This document shows, piece by piece, positions 6,840 to 13,169 of a DNA stretch of 13,169 nucleotides; position 1 is the stretch's first letter; every line of letters starts with the position of its first letter. The position numbers were made by a program, and so were the translations under genes. The notes below the pieces were generated by a model, which did not search any database, was not told the DNA's origin, and worked only from the letters and a program-made list of their open reading frames with translations. Location: contig CALGAA010000115.1 in the NCBI GenBank assembly GCA_937952445.1, positions 1-13,169 of the forward strand. The letters are read 5' to 3'. Source of the DNA: an uncultured Bacteroidota bacterium (GTDB lineage: Bacteria > Bacteroidota > Bacteroidia > Chitinophagales > Saprospiraceae).

Positions 6840-9800
6840 ATGAAATACATACGATACCAACATATTCAGAAATCCATCCTGGCAGCGTTCCTCCTGATGC
6901 TGGGATCCATCGCGTATTCGATCCCATTTACGGGTGGGGATCTGAGCTATAAAAGAATCAAAACCGGTTTATATGAATTTACCCTGGTTTTGGAAAGAGA
7001 CTGCGGTCGATATTCGCCCAATTTTGATTTTGAGGAATTCGTGACCATAGGTGCTTTTAACCTACAGAACGAATTAATCGGTGAATGTGGGGAGAATGGG
7101 AAAATCAAACTGACCCTTCAATCCATAAACAAAAAACACAATAACCTCATGTCGGCCTGTATTGATGCAGACATGGAAGAATGTCGTGAAATTGCCATTT
7201 ACAAAGGGAGGGCGAATGTTCCGATATCTGCATATGGGTACCAGTTTGTTTATTCTGAATGTTGCCGGCCCGATAATATTGCTAATATCCTCGATCCATC
7301 AAATACCGGGTTTACGCTGATTTCCACGATGACTCTCAACGGGTATCTTTGGTATACCAGTACTCCGGTCTTTACCAATGACGACCCCTTGTATAGCTGT
7401 ATTGGAGAAGAGAATACCTACAATCCCGGTGTGGTTGTAAAAAATCATGAAGAATACCGATTTTCGTTGTGCAGACCTTTTGATGGTCAGGCCCCGCTGA
7501 ACCCTTCCTTATTACCTGCTCCTCCTCCGTATGATCACGTGGGCTATCGGCCAGGCTTCTCGGCTCAGGCACCCCTGGGAGAAGACGGTGAAATTTCGAT
7601 CGACCCCAATACCGGAGTGATCACCTATACGGGTACCAAAGCTGGCTCGTATACTATTGCCATTTGCGTGGACCAGTATAAAAAAGGGCATCTGGTGGGC
7701 ACCAATATCCACGAAATCCAAATCAATTTTACGGAATGTGAAGGAGGAACGCTCAAAGCGGATTTTGATTATACCGTAGATTTCTGTAATCCGGGCCGTG
7801 TGGAGTTCCAAAACCTGAGCATGGGGGCTGATGCTTTTGAATGGACATTTTATACGGATGAAAATACCAGTTCTACTTCGACCAATTCCAATCCTGTCAT
7901 GACCTTCCCCAGTCCGGGGAGTTACCTGGTGGAGCTCGCCATAGCGAACGAAGAAGGTTGTGTGGATACTGCCCGTAAAGTAGTTGAAGTATATGATTTT
8001 GAAGAAGATATCCAGATATTGAATTTTGGGAATTGCGAATCATTGAACCAGGAGCTTTCCCTCAACAAAGAGGTCCGAAATTATGATATCACCTGGTTCC
8101 TGATCGGTGGGGGTGGAGAAACCCAGATCGGTTCAGGTTCGGAAATTAATTACACCTTCCCGGAAGCTGGTGTGTATGAAATTCGGGTGGAGGCCGAGTA
8201 CGATGGTTGCCAGGTGTCCGCTACCCGGGCTATCGACGTTCGGCTTGGAGTGACCCCATTGATGGATACCATCATCCTTTGTAGTCCAGACATTGTATCC
8301 CTCAATCCCAATGCTTTTGATCGATATGAATACGAATGGTTGATCGATTCTCTGGTAGAAGATATAAACGACCCTAACCCCAGGGTTTTTGTTTCTGAAA
8401 CGACCCTTTTCCCGGTTGCCATCACCGACACCGAAGATCCGACTTGTACGGGAGAGGGCTTTGTATTGGTGACTGTAGGGGAGAGCCTGGTCGCAGAATT
8501 CCAGGCGGTACAGGATTTATGTGCTGAAGAATATATCGTGGAATTTTCCCCCGTCACGGAAGGAATTAGCAATGTACACTGGACTTTCGTGATCGGAAAT
8601 GAAACGATTGAGTCCGATGATCAATCCCCGGTGATTACCTTCCCTGTGCCGGGCTTCTACACGGTGACGCTGGCAGGTGATACCGATTCAGGGTGCTCTG
8701 CCATCGGGTCAAGAATCATTGAAGTGATTGATCCGGCAGGGGGATTAGGCATACTCAACTTTGGGAATTGCCTGGATTATGAGCAAGCTCTGAAACTCGA
8801 TAAACCAATCGAGGGCTATGAGGTGACCTGGTACCTGATCGATGGTGAAAGCCAGACCCAGATCGGTTCCGGGAATGAGATCACCTATGATTTTGGCGCT
8901 GAAGGATCGTATAGAGTTCGGGCCGAAATTAGTAATGAAGAATGTACCATTATCGCTGAAGACGTATTGGTCGTGGAACTCGGAGTGAGCGTACCCCGTG
9001 ATACGATTGACCTTTGTATTGGTGGAAATATTCAGCTCAATCCGGTTTCGTATGAAGGTTATTCATACCGCTGGCTGAATTCTGACCTGATAACAGACGT
9101 TGACAACCCTAGTCCGGTCGTCGAAGTGGAGGAGACCACTCGCTTTGAGGTGGTCGTCACCGATCGAAATGACCCCACCTGTGTAGATACAGGATTTGTA
9201 CTGGTTCGCATCGATGAATTACAACTGGCCGAATATTCTGCTACGCAGGATCTGTGTGCGGAGGATTTGACCGTTCATTTTGCCCCGGCTGCCCAGGGTG
9301 TAGTGGAGACTCGTTGGGTCTTCTTCATCGGCGGAGAAGAAATCGAGAGCTCTGAAAAGAATCCCGTCATAACCTTCCCGGCTACTGGATTTTATGAGGT
9401 ACAGCTGACCGTGGTGACCTCCCTGGGCTGTGAAGAGACATTCTCGAGAATGGTGGAAGTTTTTGACCCCCAAACCGATTTAAGCATTCACAATTTTGGG
9501 AATTGTATCAATTACGAGCAGGCCCTAAAGGTGAATAAAAACATTGAAGGATATGAAATTACCTGGTTCCTGGTCGACGGAGAATCCGTTACCGAGATCG
9601 GGAACGGGGCACAGATCACCTATGATTTTGGTGCTGAAGGGATTTATACAGTCCGTGCAGAAATCAGTAACCCGGAATGTACCATCGTGATAGAAAACGA
9701 CCTGGATGTAAATCTGGGAATTACTGTTCCACGAGATACGATCGACCTTTGTGTCGGTGGGAATGTTCACCTCAATCCTGTAGCGTACGATGGATATAGT

Positions 9801-12800
9801 TACCAGTGGCTCAATAGTGAATTGATTGAAGACGTCACTGATCCCAGTCCTATGGTAAATGTAACAGAGACTACGCTTTTTGAAGTGGTGGTGACAGATC
9901 GAAATGATGAGGCCTGCGTTGATACTGGCTTCGTACTGGTCAGAATAAATGAAATGGGAATTGCTGATTTCGTGGCGGTTCAGGATTTATGTGCTGAGGG
10001 TTATGTGGTCAATTTCCGTCCCCTTTCTCCCGATGTAGTTGATGTGACCTGGACCTTAATGATCGGAGGTGATCCCGTACAAAGTAACGAATTGAATCCG
10101 TCAATCGATTTTGGGGCAAAAGGGTACTATGAAGTTTCCCTTTCGGCTGTGACAGCAGCAGGGTGTGTGGATACCGTGACCCGTTTGATTGAAGTGTTCG
10201 ATCCGGTTACTGATTTGGGAATTGTCAATTTTGGAAATTGCGAGAACTATGAACAAGTCCTCACCTTAAACAAAAACATCGAAGGATACGAAGTGACCTG
10301 GACCTTGATTGAGGGCGACACGGAAACCGCAATGGGTGAAGGGCAGCAAATAACGTATGATTTTGGATCTGAAGGAAATTATACCGTACGAGCTGTCATC
10401 AGTAATGAGGATTGCACCATTGAAATTACCAATGTACTGGATGTGCAACTGGGAGTAACCGTACCCCGGGATACCATCGATCTATGTGTGGGCGGGAATA
10501 TCCAACTCAATCCAGTGTCTTATGATGGATATACATACCAATGGCTCAATAGTGATCTGATCGGGGATGTCAACGACCCCAGTCCCGTAGTCAATGTGAC
10601 AGGGACCACACGCTTTGAAGTCGTTGTGACGGATACTGCTGATGCATCATGTGTGGATACTGGTTTTGTATGGGTTCGGATTAATGAACTCCCGATCGCA
10701 GATTTTCATGCGGTGTATGATATTTGTAGCGTGGATAAGACCGTTGAATTCCGTCCGGTCCACGATGATCTTGTGGTGACACAATGGTTCTTTGATGGAG
10801 ATGATCCTTCGCAAACGAGTTCCTCCGGTAATCCTGTTCATACGTATGAAGCGTTTGGATCCTATGAAGTTACTCTGATTGCTGAATCGGCACAGGGGTG
10901 TACGGATACCCTCACCAAAACGATCGAGGTGAATGACCTGTTCTCGTTTCTCAATTTTACCACATATGGCGATTGCGAGGGACTGGATTATACTTTCGAG
11001 CTCAACGATCCTGCTATTGGTTACGAGGTCAATTGGTTCCTCGATGATGCAGGAGAATTGACTTCCATTGGTCAGGGTGTGTCGGTCGATTACACATTTG
11101 ACGCACCGGGCTTATACGATATACGGGTGGAATTGGCCAATGATGAATGTGCCCGGTCTTTTGTACGAAGGCTCAATGTCACAGATGGCATCGAAGCTCC
11201 GGACACGACCATAGTGGTATGTGAACCGGGATTGATCGCATTGAATCCTTTCGGACGAAATGACCTGACGTACACCTGGACCCCTGCAGATATTTTGGAT
11301 GATGCGAACAGTTACAATCCGGTGGCGACCATATCGGAAAGCACTACATTCAATGTAACGGTAGAACTCGAAGATGGAGATCAGGTGTGCAGCGCGACGG
11401 GGCAGGTAGAAGTAATACTTCATGCCACCGCCGATTCTATTCCATTTGACACGACAACCCTTACTATTTGTGAAGGGGATTTGGTCTTCCTTAATGATGG
11501 AGGTGATTCGACGTATACTTACTACTGGCAGCCGGAGTCTTTCTTTGAAGATGCCCGGGCTGTAAATCCATCAACGAGATTGTACACTTCACAGGAATTT
11601 ACGGTGACCATAACAGATCCGGAAAACGGATGTTCCATGACATTCCGTAAAAAAGTGAACGTCCTTCCACTGGATGATGTGATCGACATCGATTATACTT
11701 TTGTATGCGGTGAATCGGTCGCCACGATAATGGCATTGGATATCCCGGCGGATGCCAGCATTGAATGGACTTATCAGGATTCGATCATTTCGACTGAACC
11801 ATCCTTTGATTTCGATTTCGGTGGTTTTGGAACCTTTGAAGTGACAGCCAGATTGACCGGATCCGGATGTGCGGAAAGTTCGGCATTGATCACACTGATC
11901 AGCCCTGACGTTCCATTGTTCCTGGATACCGTATATCTGTGCGAACCGGATAGTCTGGTTCTGAATCCGGACGGAGATTCCAATTTAATCTATACCTGGA
12001 TCGGACCGAATCTGGAATCCAATAATGTTCCGAGCCCTACGGCTTTCGTCGAGCAAAACAGTATTTATAGTGCGATTATTCAGCATCCTAAAGATACGAC
12101 CTGTCAAACTTCAGGTCGGGTATATGTCTTTTTGGAAACCGACTCCGATATTATTGTTGCTGATCAAACCGAGTTTTGTATGGGCGACACCGCAAGGTTA
12201 TCGATCAGCGATGGAGGTGAACCGATGAATGTCACGTGGACTGACCCGGATGGGGAGGTCATTGGGGTAGATCCCTCGATAGAATTTTTATTTGAAAAAA
12301 TGGGCGCGTACTCAGTCATAGCTGAAATTCGAGGTTGCATCTTTATGGATACGATAGAGCTTACCTTCCGGAACGTGGAAATCGTAGCTTCCAAATCCGA
12401 AGGAATTTGTCCGGGAGATGAAGTTTCGCTCGAGATCCAATTCAACACGGAAGAAGCATACGACAGTATCGTCTGGGAACCTGCCAATGTAATGGTCTCC
12501 GGATCCAATCCGGCACAAGCCACGTACATCGTAGATAGCAATTCGATCGTGACAGCTTTTGTGTATTTCTCCGATGGATGTTTGAGTATGGATACGATTA
12601 TGTTGCGTACGCCCGCCGATTTGGAGGATTTGACCATCACCACCGACCGGGATACGGTTATTCGAGGGCAAAAAGCAACACTTACCGCAAGTAATACCGG
12701 ACTGACATCGTACCGCTGGGAGCCGGCTGAGTATGTCGATTTCCCCAACCAGGCCCAAACAGAGGTGATTCCCGAAACTACGACCACCTTCACCCTGACA

Positions 12801-13145
12801 GCGGAGGATGAGAACGGGTGCCAGATCCAGCGGTCTATCACCATCGTGGTTCTTAATCCACAATGTGAACCACCGTATATTTTCGTGCCTCGTGCATTTT
12901 CGCCCAACGGGGATGGGGTGAATGACATCCTGTACGTCAGAGGAGAAAGCATTGATGTGGTCGAATTTATCGTCTACGACCGATGGGGTGCAAAGATGTT
13001 TGAGACCAATAACCTCAATCAGGGCTGGGACGGAACCTTCCAGGGCAAACAGTTACCTCCCGACGTGTATGGATATTATCTATATGTAGAATGTATCGGC
13101 GGGGACACCTATACCGAAAAAGGAAACGTAACGATTATACGCTAG
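6840..13145 (+). CDS. Giant secreted PKD/Ig-like repeat protein with T9SS type B (CHU_C) sorting domain
   Basis: A 2101-residue surface or secreted protein. A signal peptide spans residues 1 to about 27 (AYS|IPF). Residues 28-305 form a conserved N-terminal domain found in large Bacteroidota PKD proteins, recognisable by TGGDLSYKR, ERDCG, PFDGQAPLNPSLLPAPPPY and SIDPNTGVITYTG. Residues 307-1530 are five units of about 245 residues, each a PKD domain followed by two Ig/PKD-like domains. Residues about 1535-2012 are six further Ig-like modules of about 78 residues. The CHU_C domain covers about 2013-2101, with FSPNGDGVND, VYDRWG, WDGTFQGK and GNVTIIR. The last domain directs secretion through the T9SS and, for type B cargo, usually needs an SprF-like partner; one is encoded two genes upstream. 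Almost every repeat domain holds two cysteines. The start follows the previous stop by 15 bases. Likely role, inferred: adhesin, gliding or cell-surface filament protein. No enzymatic domain is visible. Confidence 0.92.
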   Translation: MKYIRYQHIQKSILAAFLLMLGSIAYSIPFTGGDLSYKRIKTGLYEFTLVLERDCGRYSPNFDFEEFVTIGAFNLQNELIGECGENGKIKLTLQSINKKHNNLMSACIDADMEECREIAIYKGRANVPISAYGYQFVYSECCRPDNIANILDPSNTGFTLISTMTLNGYLWYTSTPVFTNDDPLYSCIGEENTYNPGVVVKNHEEYRFSLCRPFDGQAPLNPSLLPAPPPYDHVGYRPGFSAQAPLGEDGEISIDPNTGVITYTGTKAGSYTIAICVDQYKKGHLVGTNIHEIQINFTECEGGTLKADFDYTVDFCNPGRVEFQNLSMGADAFEWTFYTDENTSSTSTNSNPVMTFPSPGSYLVELAIANEEGCVDTARKVVEVYDFEEDIQILNFGNCESLNQELSLNKEVRNYDITWFLIGGGGETQIGSGSEINYTFPEAGVYEIRVEAEYDGCQVSATRAIDVRLGVTPLMDTIILCSPDIVSLNPNAFDRYEYEWLIDSLVEDINDPNPRVFVSETTLFPVAITDTEDPTCTGEGFVLVTVGESLVAEFQAVQDLCAEEYIVEFSPVTEGISNVHWTFVIGNETIESDDQSPVITFPVPGFYTVTLAGDTDSGCSAIGSRIIEVIDPAGGLGILNFGNCLDYEQALKLDKPIEGYEVTWYLIDGESQTQIGSGNEITYDFGAEGSYRVRAEISNEECTIIAEDVLVVELGVSVPRDTIDLCIGGNIQLNPVSYEGYSYRWLNSDLITDVDNPSPVVEVEETTRFEVVVTDRNDPTCVDTGFVLVRIDELQLAEYSATQDLCAEDLTVHFAPAAQGVVETRWVFFIGGEEIESSEKNPVITFPATGFYEVQLTVVTSLGCEETFSRMVEVFDPQTDLSIHNFGNCINYEQALKVNKNIEGYEITWFLVDGESVTEIGNGAQITYDFGAEGIYTVRAEISNPECTIVIENDLDVNLGITVPRDTIDLCVGGNVHLNPVAYDGYSYQWLNSELIEDVTDPSPMVNVTETTLFEVVVTDRNDEACVDTGFVLVRINEMGIADFVAVQDLCAEGYVVNFRPLSPDVVDVTWTLMIGGDPVQSNELNPSIDFGAKGYYEVSLSAVTAAGCVDTVTRLIEVFDPVTDLGIVNFGNCENYEQVLTLNKNIEGYEVTWTLIEGDTETAMGEGQQITYDFGSEGNYTVRAVISNEDCTIEITNVLDVQLGVTVPRDTIDLCVGGNIQLNPVSYDGYTYQWLNSDLIGDVNDPSPVVNVTGTTRFEVVVTDTADASCVDTGFVWVRINELPIADFHAVYDICSVDKTVEFRPVHDDLVVTQWFFDGDDPSQTSSSGNPVHTYEAFGSYEVTLIAESAQGCTDTLTKTIEVNDLFSFLNFTTYGDCEGLDYTFELNDPAIGYEVNWFLDDAGELTSIGQGVSVDYTFDAPGLYDIRVELANDECARSFVRRLNVTDGIEAPDTTIVVCEPGLIALNPFGRNDLTYTWTPADILDDANSYNPVATISESTTFNVTVELEDGDQVCSATGQVEVILHATADSIPFDTTTLTICEGDLVFLNDGGDSTYTYYWQPESFFEDARAVNPSTRLYTSQEFTVTITDPENGCSMTFRKKVNVLPLDDVIDIDYTFVCGESVATIMALDIPADASIEWTYQDSIISTEPSFDFDFGGFGTFEVTARLTGSGCAESSALITLISPDVPLFLDTVYLCEPDSLVLNPDGDSNLIYTWIGPNLESNNVPSPTAFVEQNSIYSAIIQHPKDTTCQTSGRVYVFLETDSDIIVADQTEFCMGDTARLSISDGGEPMNVTWTDPDGEVIGVDPSIEFLFEKMGAYSVIAEIRGCIFMDTIELTFRNVEIVASKSEGICPGDEVSLEIQFNTEEAYDSIVWEPANVMVSGSNPAQATYIVDSNSIVTAFVYFSDGCLSMDTIMLRTPADLEDLTITTDRDTVIRGQKATLTASNTGLTSYRWEPAEYVDFPNQAQTEVIPETTTTFTLTAEDENGCQIQRSITIVVLNPQCEPPYIFVPRAFSPNGDGVNDILYVRGESIDVVEFIVYDRWGAKMFETNNLNQGWDGTFQGKQLPPDVYGYYLYVECIGGDTYTEKGNVTIIR
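6924..7754 (+). other. Conserved N-terminal domain of the giant protein
   Basis: Residues about 29-305. It starts with the GGDLSYKR...YEFTLVLERDCG pattern and ends with an Ig-like strand set (IDPNTGVITYTGTKAGSYTIAI and ITF-like closing strands up to ITFTEC-like INFTECEGG). It contains an unusual cysteine set including a CC pair (YSECCRPD). I know this domain only as a recurring N-terminal part of large PKD/CHU_C proteins in Bacteroidota; no function has been assigned that I can cite. Confidence 0.6.
7758..8492 (+). repeat. 245-residue three-domain repeat, unit 1
   Basis: Starts at ADFDYTVDFC (residue 307). The order is a PKD domain (Cys316), a second domain opening with ILNFGNC (Cys399), and a third opening with DTIILC (Cys481). 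This is the most divergent of the first four units. Six cysteines, two per domain. Confidence 0.85.
8493..9227 (+). repeat. 245-residue three-domain repeat, unit 2
   Basis: Starts at AEFQAVQDLC. The landmarks of unit 1 recur exactly 735 bases on: DLC at 8520, LNFGNC at 8754 and VPRDTIDLC at 8991. Closely similar in protein sequence to units 3 and 4. Confidence 0.88.
9228..9962 (+). repeat. 245-residue three-domain repeat, unit 3
   Basis: Starts at AEYSATQDLC. Landmarks are again 735 bases on: DLC cysteine codon at 9255, HNFGNC at 9489 and VPRDTIDLC at 9726. Confidence 0.88.
9963..10697 (+). repeat. 245-residue three-domain repeat, unit 4
   Basis: Starts at ADFVAVQDLC. Landmarks: DLC cysteine codon at 9990, VNFGNC at 10224 and VPRDTIDLC at 10461, each 735 bases after unit 3. 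Confidence 0.88.
10698..11429 (+). repeat. Three-domain repeat, unit 5 (divergent, register shortened)
   Basis: Starts at ADFHAVYDIC with its first cysteine codon at 10725, still in the 735-base register. The second domain begins LNFTTYGDC at 10950, 726 bases after the equivalent leucine/valine codon of unit 4, so the register shortens inside this unit. Six cysteines are kept. The end is approximate. Confidence 0.75.
11430..12875 (+). repeat. Array of six Ig/PKD-like modules of about 78 residues
   Basis: After unit 5 the first domain type of the large unit disappears and the other two types alternate. Lead cysteines of the first five modules fall at residues 1544, 1623, 1701, 1780 and 1857, spaced 79, 78, 79 and 77 residues apart. 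The sixth module starts at RDTVIRG (residue 1937) and lacks the lead cysteine. Strand patterns (YxYxW, TxFTVTITD and similar) mark them as beta-sandwich modules. Sequence similarity between them is much lower than in the first array. Confidence 0.65.
12876..13145 (+). other. Gliding-motility-associated C-terminal sorting domain (CHU_C, T9SS type B)
   Basis: Residues about 2013-2101. Family landmarks in order: IFVPRAFSPNGDGVND (2015-2030), FIVYDRWGAKMFE, GWDGTFQGKQLPPDVYGYYLYV, and the closing GNVTIIR. The gene stops directly after this domain, as expected for a secretion signal at the extreme C-terminus. Confidence 0.92.
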
Positions 13146-13169
13146 TGTTATTTTAACTAGGACTATGCA

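Noticed and set aside
8150..8572. Minus-strand 140-codon frame inside the repeat array
   Set aside because: A shadow frame produced by the repeat composition; the sense frame is continuous across 2101 codons.
7758..11429. CRISPR array or mobile-element repeat
   Set aside because: The 735-base units are in-frame protein repeats with diverged nucleotide sequence and no short identical repeats, spacers or terminal inverted repeats.
12164..12952. Long minus-strand open frame (262 codons) antisense to the giant gene
   Set aside because: It is fully inside a well-supported coding region, is low-complexity in serine and threonine, has no domain character, and ends where the sense repeats and CHU_C domain are clearly coding.
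13146..13169. Terminator after the giant gene
   Set aside because: Only 24 bases remain before the window ends and no hairpin is visible in them.

Overview
The window comes from a member of the Bacteroidota. The evidence is a type IX secretion system (T9SS) PorP/SprF-family protein, a TPR/beta-propeller/OmpA protein of PorE type, and a 2101-residue secreted protein that ends in the gliding-motility-associated (CHU_C, T9SS type B) sorting domain. These features are essentially confined to that phylum. The N-terminal domain of the giant protein and the moderate base composition would suit a Saprospiria- or Chitinophagia-like lineage, but I cannot fix the rank from the sequence.

Layout. Positions 1-281 hold no gene I can support, only short inverted repeats. 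A two-gene operon runs on the minus strand from 2035 to 282: a GlmU-like left-handed beta-helix acyl/nucleotidyl transferase relative, then a small spermidine-synthase-fold methyltransferase-like protein. The two are joined by a 4-base ATGA overlap. A 129-base divergent intergenic region (2036-2164) separates this operon from a plus-strand Gfo/Idh/MocA oxidoreductase (2165-3145). An AT-rich, gene-free stretch (3146-3388) follows and probably carries the promoter of the next operon.

The rest of the window is one plus-strand operon of three genes with gaps of 13 and 15 bases: a PorP/SprF-like outer membrane protein (3389-4414), a PorE-like multidomain periplasmic or outer-membrane-associated protein (4428-6824), and a giant PKD/Ig-like repeat protein (6840-13145). 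It reads as a self-contained export cassette. The SprF-like protein would serve secretion of the type B cargo, the OmpA-like protein would link the machinery to peptidoglycan, and the giant protein is the cargo, probably a surface adhesin or structural filament.

The most notable signal is inside the giant gene. Five consecutive three-domain units sit at a period of exactly 735 bases (245 residues), checked at several landmark codons. Each unit has six cysteines at fixed places, two per domain. Synonymous codons between units are scrambled, so the strict period appears to be maintained by selection on protein length and fold and not to reflect a recent duplication. A second zone of six two-type modules of about 78 residues follows before the sorting domain.
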